DNA of 64,000 nucleotides, taken from contig CM055093.1 of the NCBI GenBank assembly GCA_029204225.1, positions 26,325,481-26,389,480 of the forward strand. Direction: 5' to 3'. Below the pieces are notes generated by a model. It had not been told where the DNA came from, searched no databases, and saw only the letters and a list, made by a program, of their open reading frames with translations. Shown here in pieces: positions 12,435-22,761 of this stretch. Made by a program: the position numbers and the translations under genes. Source of the stretch: Diphasiastrum complanatum (lineage: Eukaryota; Streptophyta; Lycopodiopsida; Lycopodiales; Lycopodiaceae). Numbering within the stretch: position 1 is the stretch's first letter; the number at the start of each line of letters is the position of its first letter.

Positions 12435-12626
12435 CTAGATGGATGCCACGGCTAATCCAGATGGGGCAAGTGCTATGAGAATCAGCAACATAAAGATTAC
12501 AACGGGAACTAGCATTACGACTAACGGCGGGGGTGGCAGAGGCGGTAGCACTAGAGGAAGCCCCAGCAACAATACGGTTACACAAACAAGCAGAAGAATC
12601 GAGCCAAAGTCGAAATAATTAACCAT
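12435..12626 (-). CDS. ARGOS/OSR-family organ-size regulator
   Basis: A 63-residue protein that is almost wholly the OSR domain. It has a short YFDFGS start and a first hydrophobic segment at about residues 8-27. The hallmark proline block LPLVLPPLPPPP is at 23-34, a second hydrophobic segment spans about 35-54, and LAPSG follows. In Arabidopsis, ARGOS, ARL and OSR proteins are small two-helix endomembrane (ER) proteins that promote organ growth and dampen ethylene signalling. That role is inherited from the family, not shown here. Known members carry extra N-terminal sequence (roughly 90-135 residues in total), so this is a minimal form. The ATG at 12626 is the first in frame; the codon before it is TTG. 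No intron is needed. It is the only confident host gene in the window. Confidence 0.85.
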   Translation of the reverse strand: MVNYFDFGSILLLVCVTVLLLGLPLVLPPLPPPPLVVMLVPVVIFMLLILIALAPSGLAVASI

Positions 12627-12699
12627 CAAAGACTGCTTGATCGCCCGTTCCCCAGATTAGCGTAGTATCCTCAGGAAGAAAAATAAGAAACGGGATCAT
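12619..12699 (-). promoter_or_regulatory. 26-codon upstream ORF overlapping the OSR start
   Basis: An ATG at 12699 opens a 26-codon frame whose TAA stop (12621-12619) lies just past the OSR ATG (12626-12624). The two frames therefore overlap by eight bases in different registers. It is the first ATG I see upstream of the gene within about 150 bases. If the mRNA starts above 12.7 kb, ribosomes would have to scan past or reinitiate, which usually lowers main-ORF translation. The start context of the OSR ATG is poor (T at -3, G at +4). The transcript start is unknown. Confidence 0.45.
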
Positions 12700-13400
12700 T
12701 TGATCCCAAACTTGTGATCTCAATCACTGCACAAATAATCCCCCCACTCCCGATCCGCACTCCAATTTATCACTATCTTTCAGACTGGTCTTCCTGACCT
12801 TCACAGATTGCAGATTTAAACACCTTGAGTAAGCACAAAGGCACAGTCTCGAGATGAAAACGAATAAGCTTTATGATATCTCACTTCATTGCCATCTGAG
12901 CCGTCTCCCTCCCCTCTGACGCCCACAGGGCTAGGCCAAACTAGCTCTCAAAAATCTAAAAAATTGCCACCATCTATCCATGGATCCACCTCTCTTTTTT
13001 ATTTTCTTTTTCTCTGTTCAGTTCATTCATTCATTGCCCTTTACTGCTCCTCGCTTCTCCATGCTTTGGATCTTAAACCTTCGTCCCGCTTTTTGTGCAG
13101 GTCTCAAAAGAGAAGCAGCTGTCTAAGTCCAGGGTGAGCTGTCTTCCCCGGGCGCATTCATCCCCCCTTTCCGCCTCGCCATCTCAGTCTTCTCATCAAT
13201 CTCCGCCAATGTCCATATTCTCTCTCCCTCTCGATAGGAAGGAGTTCATCTCTTCCTTATTCCGCTCCCTGTTAAAGCCTTCCCCGCTAGAAGACAATCC
13301 TACGTGTTTCCTAGACGCCAATTGTGCTCTCAAAAGCAGCCCATTGTTGAAATATACATTTTAACTATTAGTCTCAAAGTTTTCAGGTTTCTCATCTGCA
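12700..13400 (-). promoter_or_regulatory. probable 5' UTR and promoter side of the OSR gene
   Basis: This is a noticeably more GC- and pyrimidine-rich stretch than its surroundings, on the upstream side of the OSR gene. A TATA-like ATCATAAAG occurs on the minus strand near 12870, which would give a leader of about 200 bases. Plus-strand frames at 12889-13137 and 13095-13364 are serine- and proline-rich but have no domain I know. They could be promoter shadows or an unrecognised divergent exon. Confidence 0.3.
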
Positions 13401-13465
13401 AAAAATGTTTGTTCTTGAGAATATAGGTTTTATGACAATCATTTTAGTGACCTTCCTTTGGTATT

Positions 13466-13936
13466 GGTAAGGGTCATTTGAGAAGTTATGAGGACCTTTG
13501 GTTTCCTATAAAGGTCATTTGACAAGTTATGAGACATGTCAAGACAAAAAAGTACCCTTTGAACATTAATAAAAATCTCCAAAAAGGCCATTCCTCTCAC
13601 AAAATTTTTGAGCAAGAATGTTAGTAACTCTAAGAAATATGATCTTCTGATATATTGGATTCTGGAAGATGATATAATGCATCTTTCTCATTAAAAATTG
13701 TAATTTATCAAATAGAGCAAAATGTTTTCAGCCAATAACAAAATCTTTGTGGAGACGTAAATTTGTGTTATGGCTTTTTGTGATTAATTGGGCAAGTAGA
13801 TTTGTGGAGAATTTATGTGTTGGTGAATAGTGTTTTTGACCACCCTTATTAATAATGGTAAGGGTCATTTGAGAAGTTGTGGGTGAATAGTGTTTTTGAC
13901 CACCCTTATTAATGGTAAGGGTCATTTGAGAAGTTG
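13466..13936. repeat. dispersed and tandem copies of a 20-bp motif
   Basis: AAGGGTCATTTGAGAAGTT or a close variant occurs at about 13468, 13506, 13860 and 13917. The last two lie in a 55-58-bp tandem duplication that also carries GAATAGTGTTTTTGACCACC. Confidence 0.85.
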
Positions 13937-16780
13937 AATCCTAGATCGAGTCAAAATTACCTTAAACCCTAAACCAATATATTGCACTAGTGAAAAAAAG
14001 TATTCAAAATATAAAAAAAGTTGATGGGCATGTAAATTTGTGATTATGGAATTTTAAGGCTTTCATTTTTTTAAGAGACCAATTTTTTTCAATGAAGAAG
14101 GAATGAATTTTAGATTTAGTTTAGAGAAACATTTACTTTAGCGATTTATTGCTTTCAATCAAAATATTGCAAGTCTTTGATAAAGATGGATTCTAATTTT
14201 TTCACAAAATATTGGTGCATGTATTGCCTAGAAACTTCATGAGCCCGATAGAGTGAGTCGCGTTTCATGCAAATCTAGCAATTCAGTCTCACTTTAGGTT
14301 TTTTTAAACTTTTGGTTTATTTTTGGAGCACGGAGGCTACATGGTAACACCCTAATCAATGACATCAGCATGAGAGGTTATGTATATTTTTTTGATGATG
14401 TGATCAATTTTTGAAGGAAGATAGGGATAACCCTCCAATTGCAAAAACAACAATAAATTGATATAAAAAAGAGTGACAATATACACATGATGATATGTAA
14501 ATTTGAGACACCTACATATAAAACAATTTCTTTCCTTAACCTTACAAGTAAGTGTTCACAAACAAGTGTTTTGACACATCTTTACCATTTTTGTGACAAA
14601 GCTTAAGGTTGAAGAAGAAGAAGTAAATTGATAAATTCTTAAATACCAAGCTTCCAAGCTGAGTGCCAGTCCGCTAACGGTTCGTTAGACTCATAACGGT
14701 TAATCTCTTTATGCGTACTCTTTTGGGGGGTTTCATATCTGACGTGGCACTTTGAAATTGCCACTGGCCCCTGTATATTTAAGGGCCATGGTGGCATGAG
14801 TCGCCCCATGTAGTCCAGCATGGCATACACACGCGCGTGACATGTCCCATCAAATTTACTTTCGGAGTGGCGTAGGTCCTAGCCTCGCCTTGCCACGCTG
14901 GCACGCGGGACCTCCATATTTGAGGCGTATTGAAGGCGTCAATGAATTATGGGAAAAAGTGGAACCTCAGAGAAATATTAAAATAATCGCATATAAATGA
15001 AGGTAATAACTGACAGGTTACAAATAAGGGTTTAGTGGTCGTGTGCGTTGTATGGAAACTTGAAAGCTTCAGCCTTTAACCCTGCTCCCTGACAATGTCC
15101 ACGTCACAGTTGCGGGTCCACGGACTATTGCCCGTCTATGAAGGGCGTGCAGTCTTAAAGCGTCCTTTTGAAATCCGATCCTGATTCATCATCCCATGAT
15201 GAAGTTCAAATACAACGGGGGGCACCAGTCCACTTCTTTACCCGTCATTATCGATGCCATTGATGCATGTTCATGCTTACTTAATATTGGCTTTCAAGTT
15301 TCGATGCATATAGGCTGGTGGCCGCTGTTCCATGTAAAATGAATTGCACATGAATCATGATGCGTACCAACTCTTTACCAAGTACTTACTTCTTTGCTTG
15401 TAAGTTGCAATTAGATGACCATTCATTACATTTCTTTGTTTCATTTCAATATACTACTTATTATTATTGAAGGGAATTGAACCCACTCCCATGGTGATCA
15501 TTACACACTGCACACCATTAATCTGGTCACAATTGGAGAGGAGACACTCAAGTGACCATGAGATAAGAGGAATAGAGCACACCCTAACTACTGACCCATG
15601 CTTGCCAAAAAATTAAAGCACCTCAAAAAAATTTGCAATGTATTTTCAAGTAACTTTAATTGCAATAATATGACACCCGTAGCAATTTGACACATAAGAG
15701 GAACCTTACAACATGCAAGGCTCCTCTTAAAAAATGTTTTACATAGGTAAAAAATGGCAGACCTTTTTACCAATTGTAAAAAATTATCATCTCACGTAAA
15801 AAAATCTCACTTATTGTAAACAAAAAATTATTACCTTATGTTTAAAAAAAGTTGACTTACAGCAAAAAAAAAACTACTTTAAAAAAAATTGCTGCAAAAA
15901 TTATGTGAATTGCATGCGCAAAAGCTCTATCTTATAAAACACCATAATCTATGATATAAAATTTTTGTAGCATCTAAAATGTATAAATGTTTACGTCTGT
16001 AATCATGTTAATGCTCTAGGCTCTTTCTAATGCTATTGTAATTATGTGCTCAAATACAGGTCAAGGCCAGATTTGGGCCAAATTAACAGCTATATACAAA
16101 ACATATATGCAAAAGAATATGATTAATGTAGGACATCTAACAAGAATTGAAAACAAATGATTCACCTTCCATTCAAAAAAGATAACACTGAATTACATTC
16201 TCTGATTTTGTCTCAAACATATACCATCAAAAACTCGACATAAATTTATGCCATTGTCAACACTGATCTCTTCAAGAAAATATGCCATTGTCAATGTTCT
16301 TACGCGATTCTCTTCAAGAAAATATCTACATATTCCTTAGAGACCAAAGTTTGCAAGTTCGCCAACATATCAACAACAGAAACAGAATCAACAAGACTAA
16401 GCGTAATGTTGCAATTGTTCAGATTGTGAAACTGATGACCAACATGGATAGAACTCAATCTACCAACGGCAGAAAAGATAGAATCTAATTTATCCTAATA
16501 TTTCTTCATTTCATCTTCTATAGCAATTTGCCCATCCATTCTATTTCAAAACTCAGCATCTTCTTTAAAATACGGACAATCATTCACGTTTTCCACTACA
16601 TTACAACAACTTTAATTGTCTTACAGTTTCTAGCAGATTCAACACCAATAGATTTTTTCAGCAAAAACATTTCTAGTTCCTACACCAAAAACATGACCAA
16701 CTTCTTTTATTTTTTTCTTGCAATCGATATCATAAGAGACTTAGAATTTGTTTTGCACAGGAACAGAGATCATGCTACAC
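13937..16780. other. intergenic DNA, no gene recognised
   Basis: AT-rich and repeat-poor except for a moderately GC-rich island at about 14640-15340 with no domain-bearing frame, a possible SINE fragment at 15.5 kb, and an A-rich run near 15.6-15.9 kb. Short frames near 16.3-16.8 kb are unsupported. Confidence 0.4.
15462..15600 (-). mobile_element. possible tRNA-derived SINE fragment
   Basis: On the minus strand GGTTCAATTCC (15474-15484) matches the pol III B box (GGTTCGANTCC). GTCAGTAGTTAGGGTG, about 100 bases upstream, resembles the A-box side of plant SINEs. The A-to-B distance is too long for one intact tRNA head, so it may be rearranged or a chance match. No tail or target duplication was identified. 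Confidence 0.2.
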
Positions 16781-17023
16781 AGTAACACAGACAGAAAAAC
16801 ACTCTCCACAGCAAGCTCACATAGCAACTGTATTTCTCAAAATGAAATTACACTATACATATATTTGTTCACTCAGGTAACCCATGCATGACCCAGGTTG
16901 TCGTTGACGGGACGCGTGTCCCGTCGACTTGCCTCGTGGCGAGGACAACTGATCCTTATCAATTGATAGGACCCACAGTACAGTAGCACAGTGATTCTAC
17001 TTTAATTCTAACTCTCTCCCTTA
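16781..17023 (-). repeat. 3' LTR (partial) of a minus-strand copia
   Basis: It lies directly after the polypurine tract that follows the RNase H stop, the expected place for a copia 3' LTR. The first bases read GTTAGAATTAAAG; the canonical TG is not intact. Inside are two adjacent stem-loops. One has 11-bp arms at 16903-16913 and 16918-16928 around GCGT; a smaller one at about 16931-16947 has CCTCG and CGAGG arms. The far boundary is arbitrary. Confidence 0.55.
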
Positions 17024-17038
17024 AAGTAGAGTCACTGT
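17024..17038 (-). other. polypurine tract
   Basis: CTTTAAGGGAGAGAG on the minus strand between the pol stop and the 3' LTR. It is the plus-strand DNA primer site for reverse transcription of this element. Confidence 0.6.
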
Positions 17039-17065
17039 TATACAGTCATATACATAGCTTTAAAT

Positions 17066-17866
17066 TTAACAAAGTTTAAGTACGGAAAGCTTTGATCTAA
17101 ACTTATCAACCTTTTCTCCAACAAGTGGCTTAGTGAAAATATTAGCTTGTTGTTCTTCTATGCTACAATGAACAACATGAATTTCACGACTCAGGGGCCT
17201 CTCACGTATAAAGTGATACTGAATCTCAATGTGTTTAGTTCTCGCATGGAACACTGGATTCTTTGCTAGCTGAATGCCACTCTCGCTATGTAATGTCGTG
17301 GGATTTTTCTGCTTCATGCCAACTTCTTCCAAGATTTGTCTCAACCATATAGCTTCATGTGCTGCACTACACATTGCCTTATACTTTGTTTCTGTGGTGG
17401 AAAGAGCAATTGTACTTTTCTTCTTACTAGACCAAGAAAAGCAACTACCACAAAACTGGAATACATACCCTGTGGTGGATCTATGATCATCATAGTCACC
17501 TCCCCAATCCGCATCCACATAGCCACACAACTCAGGTAACCCATCATGCTTCCTGTAAATCAAGCCATAATCTGACGTGCCTTTCACATAACGCAAAATG
17601 CGTTTAGCTGCCTTCCAATGCATTTCTATAGGTGCTGCCATAAACTGTCTTACAATGCCAACAGCATAACATATATCTGGTCTAGTCATGGTAAGGTAAA
17701 TCAAGATCCCTACCAACTGCCTATACAACGTAGCATCAAATGACTGTGACTCATCAAGCTTAGAAAGCTTCTTACTTGGTTCAATAGGAGTATTCACTGG
17801 TTTGCAATCCTGCAACCTAAACCTGTGCAGCAACTCTTTGACATACTTCACTTGTGTTAAACCCAC
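17066..17866 (-). pseudogene. pol: copia RT C-terminus and RNase H
   Basis: A 266-codon open frame from the RT connection to the end of copia pol. Landmarks are VKELLHRFRLQDCKPVNTPI, LVGILIYLTMTRPDI, the RNase H start DADWGGD, the STTETKYKAM block, and the C-terminal KHIEIQYHFIRE and IFTKPL. It removes the RNA strand during reverse transcription. It is undamaged internally, but a stop and frameshift near 17870 separate it from the RT core. It is the 3' part of one minus-strand element whose upstream pieces are at 17879-19900. Confidence 0.9.
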
Positions 17867-17878
17867 TTCGTGTCCTTT

Positions 17879-18823
17879 TTACCACACCTCTACTCCAAGG
17901 CAATAATGCATCAGGCTGAGATCTGTCATCTCGAATTGTTCCATGATATCTCTCTTGATCATATCTATCATCTCTTGATTATTTCTCGTAATAATCAAGT
18001 CATCAACATAAAGAGAAATCAAAGCAACCATACCATCAAAGCATAAGACATATAGATTTGGATCAGAATGTGTTCTCACCATTCCCTTTGAATGAAAGTA
18101 GGCATCAATCCTGCTATACCACGCATGTGGTGCTTGTTTAAGACCATAAAGCGCTTTCTTCAAGCGACATACTTTATTTTCTTGTCCCTTCGCTACAAAG
18201 CCTTCAGGTTGATCCATGAACACCTATTCTTCTAACTCACCATTTAGAAAAGCAGATTTCACATCCATCTAATGCAAAGGCCAACCAAAATGTGAAGCTA
18301 AAGCAACAAGTAGACATAGAGTATTCCACTTACATACTGGCGCAAAGGTCTCCTCATAGTCGATGCCTTTACTTTGTGCATACCCTTTGATCACCAATCT
18401 TGCCTTGTGCTTTGCTATACTTCCATGTGCATGGTACTTAGTCATGTATACCCGTTTGCAACCAATGGGTTTCTTGCCAACTGGTGGTTCTACTAAGTCC
18501 CATGTGCTATGCTTAGCAATTGACTCCATCTCCTCTCCCATGGCCTGGACCCAAATGTCATCATCCTTCGCTTCACCATAAGTCGAAGGTTCTTTGCTTT
18601 GAATAATGCTAGATAAGAGAGCATAATTTGCTTCATACCTTTCAGGTTGTGTCTTCTCTCTTGTTGATCTTCGTAGCTCTCCCTGGCTAGATGATCCTGG
18701 AAAGTCATTAATGTCACGGCTCTCCAACAATCTCTCAAACCACTTAGGGAGCTTCTTGTTAGGTGAGTGAAAATGTATCCCACGGTACATCCTTCTCCTT
18801 GCGTTTGTCACCTGCAATTTCAA
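17879..18823 (-). pseudogene. pol: copia reverse transcriptase core
   Basis: Two frames make up RT. The upstream one (18823-18269) holds [49 protein letters not shown] and ends at a stop just before the MDVKSAFLNG region. The next (18223-17879) has YGLKQAPHAWYSRID, the intact LYVDDLII catalytic motif and LMHYCLGVEVW. The catalytic aspartates are present, but the two frames are split by an in-frame stop and the polyprotein cannot be read through. Confidence 0.88.
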
Positions 18824-19900
18824 TCCTTCTTACACCAAAAGGTTTGTCCCTACCTCTCCAACCTGTCTCTTGAGGTTGAGTAGTAGTATCTTGAGATGTA
18901 TCCTCTTTTTCATCACTTGGAAGGTCAATGAATGGATCATCATCAGGTGGTATCCTCACTATACCATCTTTTCCACTGGATGTATCTATCTTCTCAGCAT
19001 CCTCGTCTTCATACATCTTGGATTCATCAAAGATAACATCACGGCTTACATGGATTTTGTTTTCCACTGGATCAAAACATCTATAGACCTTCACGCGATC
19101 ATCATATTTAGGAATATACACTTGATAGCTTTTACATCAAGTTTATGTCTCTTTTCCTTAGAAATGTGTACAAAGGCCTTACATCCAAAGATTTGCAAGT
19201 GGTTCACCTTTGGCTTCTTCTTCGTAAATGCTTCCTAAGGTGTTATCTTTGGTATGGCAATGGTAGGACTTCTATTTTGAAGATAGACTACCGTACTGTA
19301 TGCTTCTGACCAAAAATATTTTGGTAGTTTCATCTCAGCTAGCATAGATCTGGCATTTTCCACAATCCTATGATTCTTGCGCTCAGCTACACCATTGAGA
19401 GCAGGAGTATGAGCTTGCGTAAATTGTCTTTTAATCCCACATTGATCACAAAGATCATTGAAGTCATTAGACTTGTACTCACCTCTACTATCTGATCTTA
19501 GAACTTTGATTCTCCTACCTGTCTGATTTTCGACCAATGCTTTGAAGCTCTTGAAGTTGCCAAATGCATCTGATTTCTTCTTCAAGAAGTAGATCCACAT
19601 CTTACGTGACATATCATCAATAAAGGTCATGAAATAGAAGGCTTTACCTAAGGACATGGTCCTCATAGGCCAGCATAAATCTATGTGGATTAAATCTAGG
19701 ATGTTCTTTGCTCTTGCAACACCACCTTTATTGAACTTCTCTCAATGTTGCTTCCCATATACACATGATTCGCACATCAATTTCAAGTGGTCTTCAATGG
19801 TAGGCAATCTTGTTACCATCTCCAATTTTTTCATCAAACTGAGGCTTCCCAAGTTCAAGTGACCAAGCCTCTTGAAAGTCACAAATTACATTTGTAGAAT
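18824..19900 (-). pseudogene. pol: copia integrase and hinge
   Basis: From the high-coordinate end there is a GAG-pre-integrase piece (RLGHLNLGSL, MCESC), then the integrase core frame 19666-19235. That frame has the FIDDMSRKMWIYFL region, RSDSRGEYKS around the second catalytic aspartate, and NGVAERKNHRIVE around the glutamate. The C-terminal and hinge part follows in another frame (19121-18759) with VSRDVIFDES. Integrase inserts the cDNA into the genome. The element breaks off at about 19.9 kb, where the plus-strand element begins; gag, protease and 5' LTR are missing. Confidence 0.87.
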
Positions 19901-19922
19901 CATATCACAGGTTTTTATTCAC

Positions 19923-21638
19923 ATGGCATCAATAGGTGGCATCCTATTGAAGGAAAGAAAGGATCCTGAGTGCAACCTTTGTGGCAAGGGAGGATATTTT
20001 TTCTCAAGATGCTACAAAAAGAAGACCAGTCCATCCAAGGAGAACCAAAGCAAGTGGGCCGAGGTGAAGGATGGAGCTTCAAGTTCAAAATGCAAATACA
20101 AGAAGGACAAGTCCAAGGAAAGGTGTTTCCTTTGTGGAAAGGTGAATGAGGCTTGGAGTCTCACAAGGACTTGCAAGATTTGGCTTCAAGAGTCCATCAC
20201 AACACATGTCAAATCTTTTGAAATTTTTCATTTGGAAGTACATTGTTTGGTTCAAGATGAAAAGATAGATGTCACTTTCATGAAAGTAACTTGGATCTAT
20301 TTCATGTCCTTGGAAAGTATTTTCCTTGGAACTTTGGACAAGTTCAAACTTATTGTTATTATCCAAGAGAAATCAATCAAGAATAAGGAGCAATCACAAA
20401 ATGAAAATAGTTTCATTTATGCGCTCATGTCAACTTATGAAGAACCATTTTGCTTTGAAGAGATTTTTGTATCTCAAAGGTGGATTAAGGCAATACTAGT
20501 TAAGTGTGATGCCTTAAAAGATAGCAAAATATGTTTTCCTTGTAAGCTTACAATAGTTATGAAGTCAAGGAAATGGAAATATCTTCATAATGTAGGATCT
20601 TTTGGTTTCAATAAGATCATGAATGATGTGTTCATTCATAAAGATGAAAATTGTAAGTTTTCAATCTTAAAGGCAAGTTGTAAACTTCTTATGAGAATAA
20701 GTGAAGCATCCAAAGTGGACACTTATATCCATAAGCAAGTAGTTAGCCTTATTGAGATGGAAATGCCTTTTGATTTCAATATTAGAAAAATCATGCCAAG
20801 TTGTGGTGATTTTTGGACTTATGTTTTTAGCATAAGTAATTTTGATAATCATAGGAAGTGCATATTGTGTGGTCATAGCTGTTGTGATCATTATGAGACA
20901 TGGAGGTCTCAAATTTCCATCAAAAAGGAGCACCAGGAAGAGGATCTTAAGGAGTCATCTCAAGGTTCAAATGTGCCAAGGATTGAGGAGGAGAATCCTT
21001 CTCAAGGTTCAAGTGTGTCTAGGATTGAGGAGGAGAGACCTTCTCAAATTATGATTCCAAAAAGAAACTCAAGAAATATGGTTGAGTCCATGTGGCTCAT
21101 ATTTCAAGGGAAAGAGGAGCATATCTCGTGTGGTATACATCACATACTTATTTCTCTTATGTCATTTGATAAATCAATTTGCTTTAGTGAGATCATTGCA
21201 TCTCAAAATTGGAGTAAAACCATACTAGTTGAGTATGAAGTTTCTCTTGAGAACATAGATGATGTTCTTAAAAGGTTGAAACTGATTTTAAATCAATTAG
21301 AAAGCAAATGGTTATTTCATCAAATGTATGCTCTTAAGTCATGCAAGAGCAAAAGTGATTTGTTCACTCATAGTTTGAAAATTTGTATTGAGGCAAATTG
21401 TAAACTCTTTATGAGAGTAAGTGAATCATCTTCTAAAGACACTTATCTCCATAATGAAGTATTTAGCCTCATTGGATCAGAGATTAGCATGGTAAACAAG
21501 CATGAATATATGATGCAAACACTTTGTTATTATAGCATGCATAGTCTTGCCAATTTGGATGAGTCTAATTCTCTAGATCGTGGTAACATGATCTTTGTGA
21601 TCCTAATAAATCAAGAAGAAATATTTATTTTCTCATGA
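19923..21638 (+). CDS. unrecognised 571-residue ORF of an LTR element, duplicated module
   Basis: This long uninterrupted frame leads to a polypurine tract and LTR, so it is element-borne. ATG 19923 is the first candidate start; similarity to the neighbouring copia ends near here, so the true N-terminus may be lost. Residues 17-30 (CNLCGKGGYFFSRC) have Gag zinc-knuckle spacing with the histidine replaced by tyrosine. A second Cys cluster starts at 68 (CFLCGK). A module at about 163-280 recurs at 408-521: both share CFxEIxxSQxWxKxILV and CKLxMRxSExSxxDTYxH. Between them lie CILCGHSCC (313) and two copies of SQGSNVPRIEEENP-like sequence (345-375). No protease, integrase or RT is present. It is Gag-like at the front; the rest is unknown to me. 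Confidence 0.6.
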   Translation: MASIGGILLKERKDPECNLCGKGGYFFSRCYKKKTSPSKENQSKWAEVKDGASSSKCKYKKDKSKERCFLCGKVNEAWSLTRTCKIWLQESITTHVKSFEIFHLEVHCLVQDEKIDVTFMKVTWIYFMSLESIFLGTLDKFKLIVIIQEKSIKNKEQSQNENSFIYALMSTYEEPFCFEEIFVSQRWIKAILVKCDALKDSKICFPCKLTIVMKSRKWKYLHNVGSFGFNKIMNDVFIHKDENCKFSILKASCKLLMRISEASKVDTYIHKQVVSLIEMEMPFDFNIRKIMPSCGDFWTYVFSISNFDNHRKCILCGHSCCDHYETWRSQISIKKEHQEEDLKESSQGSNVPRIEEENPSQGSSVSRIEEERPSQIMIPKRNSRNMVESMWLIFQGKEEHISCGIHHILISLMSFDKSICFSEIIASQNWSKTILVEYEVSLENIDDVLKRLKLILNQLESKWLFHQMYALKSCKSKSDLFTHSLKICIEANCKLFMRVSESSSKDTYLHNEVFSLIGSEISMVNKHEYMMQTLCYYSMHSLANLDESNSLDRGNMIFVILINQEEIFIFS

Positions 21639-21930
21639 AGGAGCATGCACATGAAGAAGGAGCAAGCCTCAAAGTCAAGCATCTACATGAAATTTGGAAG
21701 GAATCAATTTTGGAGGTGCTAGGATGGTGCAAAGCTCTCAAGCTCATCAAAGATGTCAACATCAAAGAAGCACTATCATGGATATGGTGATTTCAGATCA
21801 ACATCAAGCTCATTGGCTGATCTTCACACCTTTTGAACCAGCAAAGACCAATTCAGCCCATGGAGTCAAGTTCAAGATCATCACGTTCTCCATCAAGCTA
21901 GATCTACCAAGCTAGACTTTTGAGGAGGAG
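21639..21930 (+). other. 3' untranslated stretch and polypurine tract
   Basis: About 290 bases between the ORF stop and the LTR. The last ten, TGAGGAGGAG (21921-21930), form the polypurine tract directly abutting the LTR. The stretch is in the same compositional style as the ORF, and several short frames continue, so part may be decayed coding sequence. Confidence 0.6.
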
Positions 21931-22761
21931 TGTGAAAAATGCAAAAATAAGCTTGGTAGAGGCCAAAAATCTTGTATATAGATAAACACACATGTGTGGA
22001 GCCTGTTCCCACATGTGAAAATAGTGTACTTGTCATGTACCATAATCATATAGGTTGTACATATGATTTAATTCAAGTTCTAGTGGCTAAAAAGGCCAAA
22101 AACTAGTTCTCTAGACATATGACACATGGCATCAATCTATTGATTGCATGAGCCACATCCTTTGGTTAGGTGTCATATCCCATGTGTAGAGGACAGCTCA
22201 CATGTGTGGAATAAGCTGAAGTAGGCGAATTTTGACTTCTAGAAGATTTCCAAGTAGATCTCCATATAGAAGGAAAATGGACCAAAAGTGCTCAAAATAG
22301 AAGGTTTTGTCTAAGTGTCAGTTTTGCATGATGAATCATCATATGACAAAGCACCTTCACACATGTGGGATCAGAGGGATGATCAGTACCACGATCTCCC
22401 ACTTATTGTATATATAGAGCCACATTTGGTCATAATCAATGTGAGACACCAATCTTGGTTTTGGAAGCAATTTTGAGTGATTCTCTCCATTTGTCTACAT
22501 TTGTTTTGATTGTTTTGAGGTGCTATCAATGTGTACTTGATTTTCAGGTTGGAGTCCGTACTCAGACAGTGTTTCACACGTGTGAAAGCATAAAGTACAC
22601 TTACCTTCAATTAATGATTGTTCTTGTTAGGATTTTGTGTCTAGAATTGATCTAGATTGATCTTAATCTGAAGTAGATTGATAGATCAAGTATCTGACAA
22701 CCAATCCCTCTTGAGGATCAGATTAGGATCCACTCTTGGTCCTTTTTGTACTTTTTTCACA
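21931..22761 (+). repeat. 3' LTR of the 571-codon-ORF element
   Basis: 831 bp, bounded by TGTGAAAAAT and TTTTTTCACA, an eight-base terminal inverted repeat with TG...CA ends. It has a TATA-type TTGTATATATAG near 22400 and several CACATGTG or CACACATGTG palindromes (near 21990, 22013, 22200 and 22347). The perfect 16-base palindrome TTTCACACGTGTGAAA is at 22572-22587. No PBS follows, consistent with a 3' LTR. No matching 5' LTR is in the window. Confidence 0.8.

Noticed and set aside
12373-12585. Second minus-strand frame overlapping the OSR gene
   Set aside because: Shadow frame of the OSR coding region; its Ser/Ala-rich sequence matches nothing I know.
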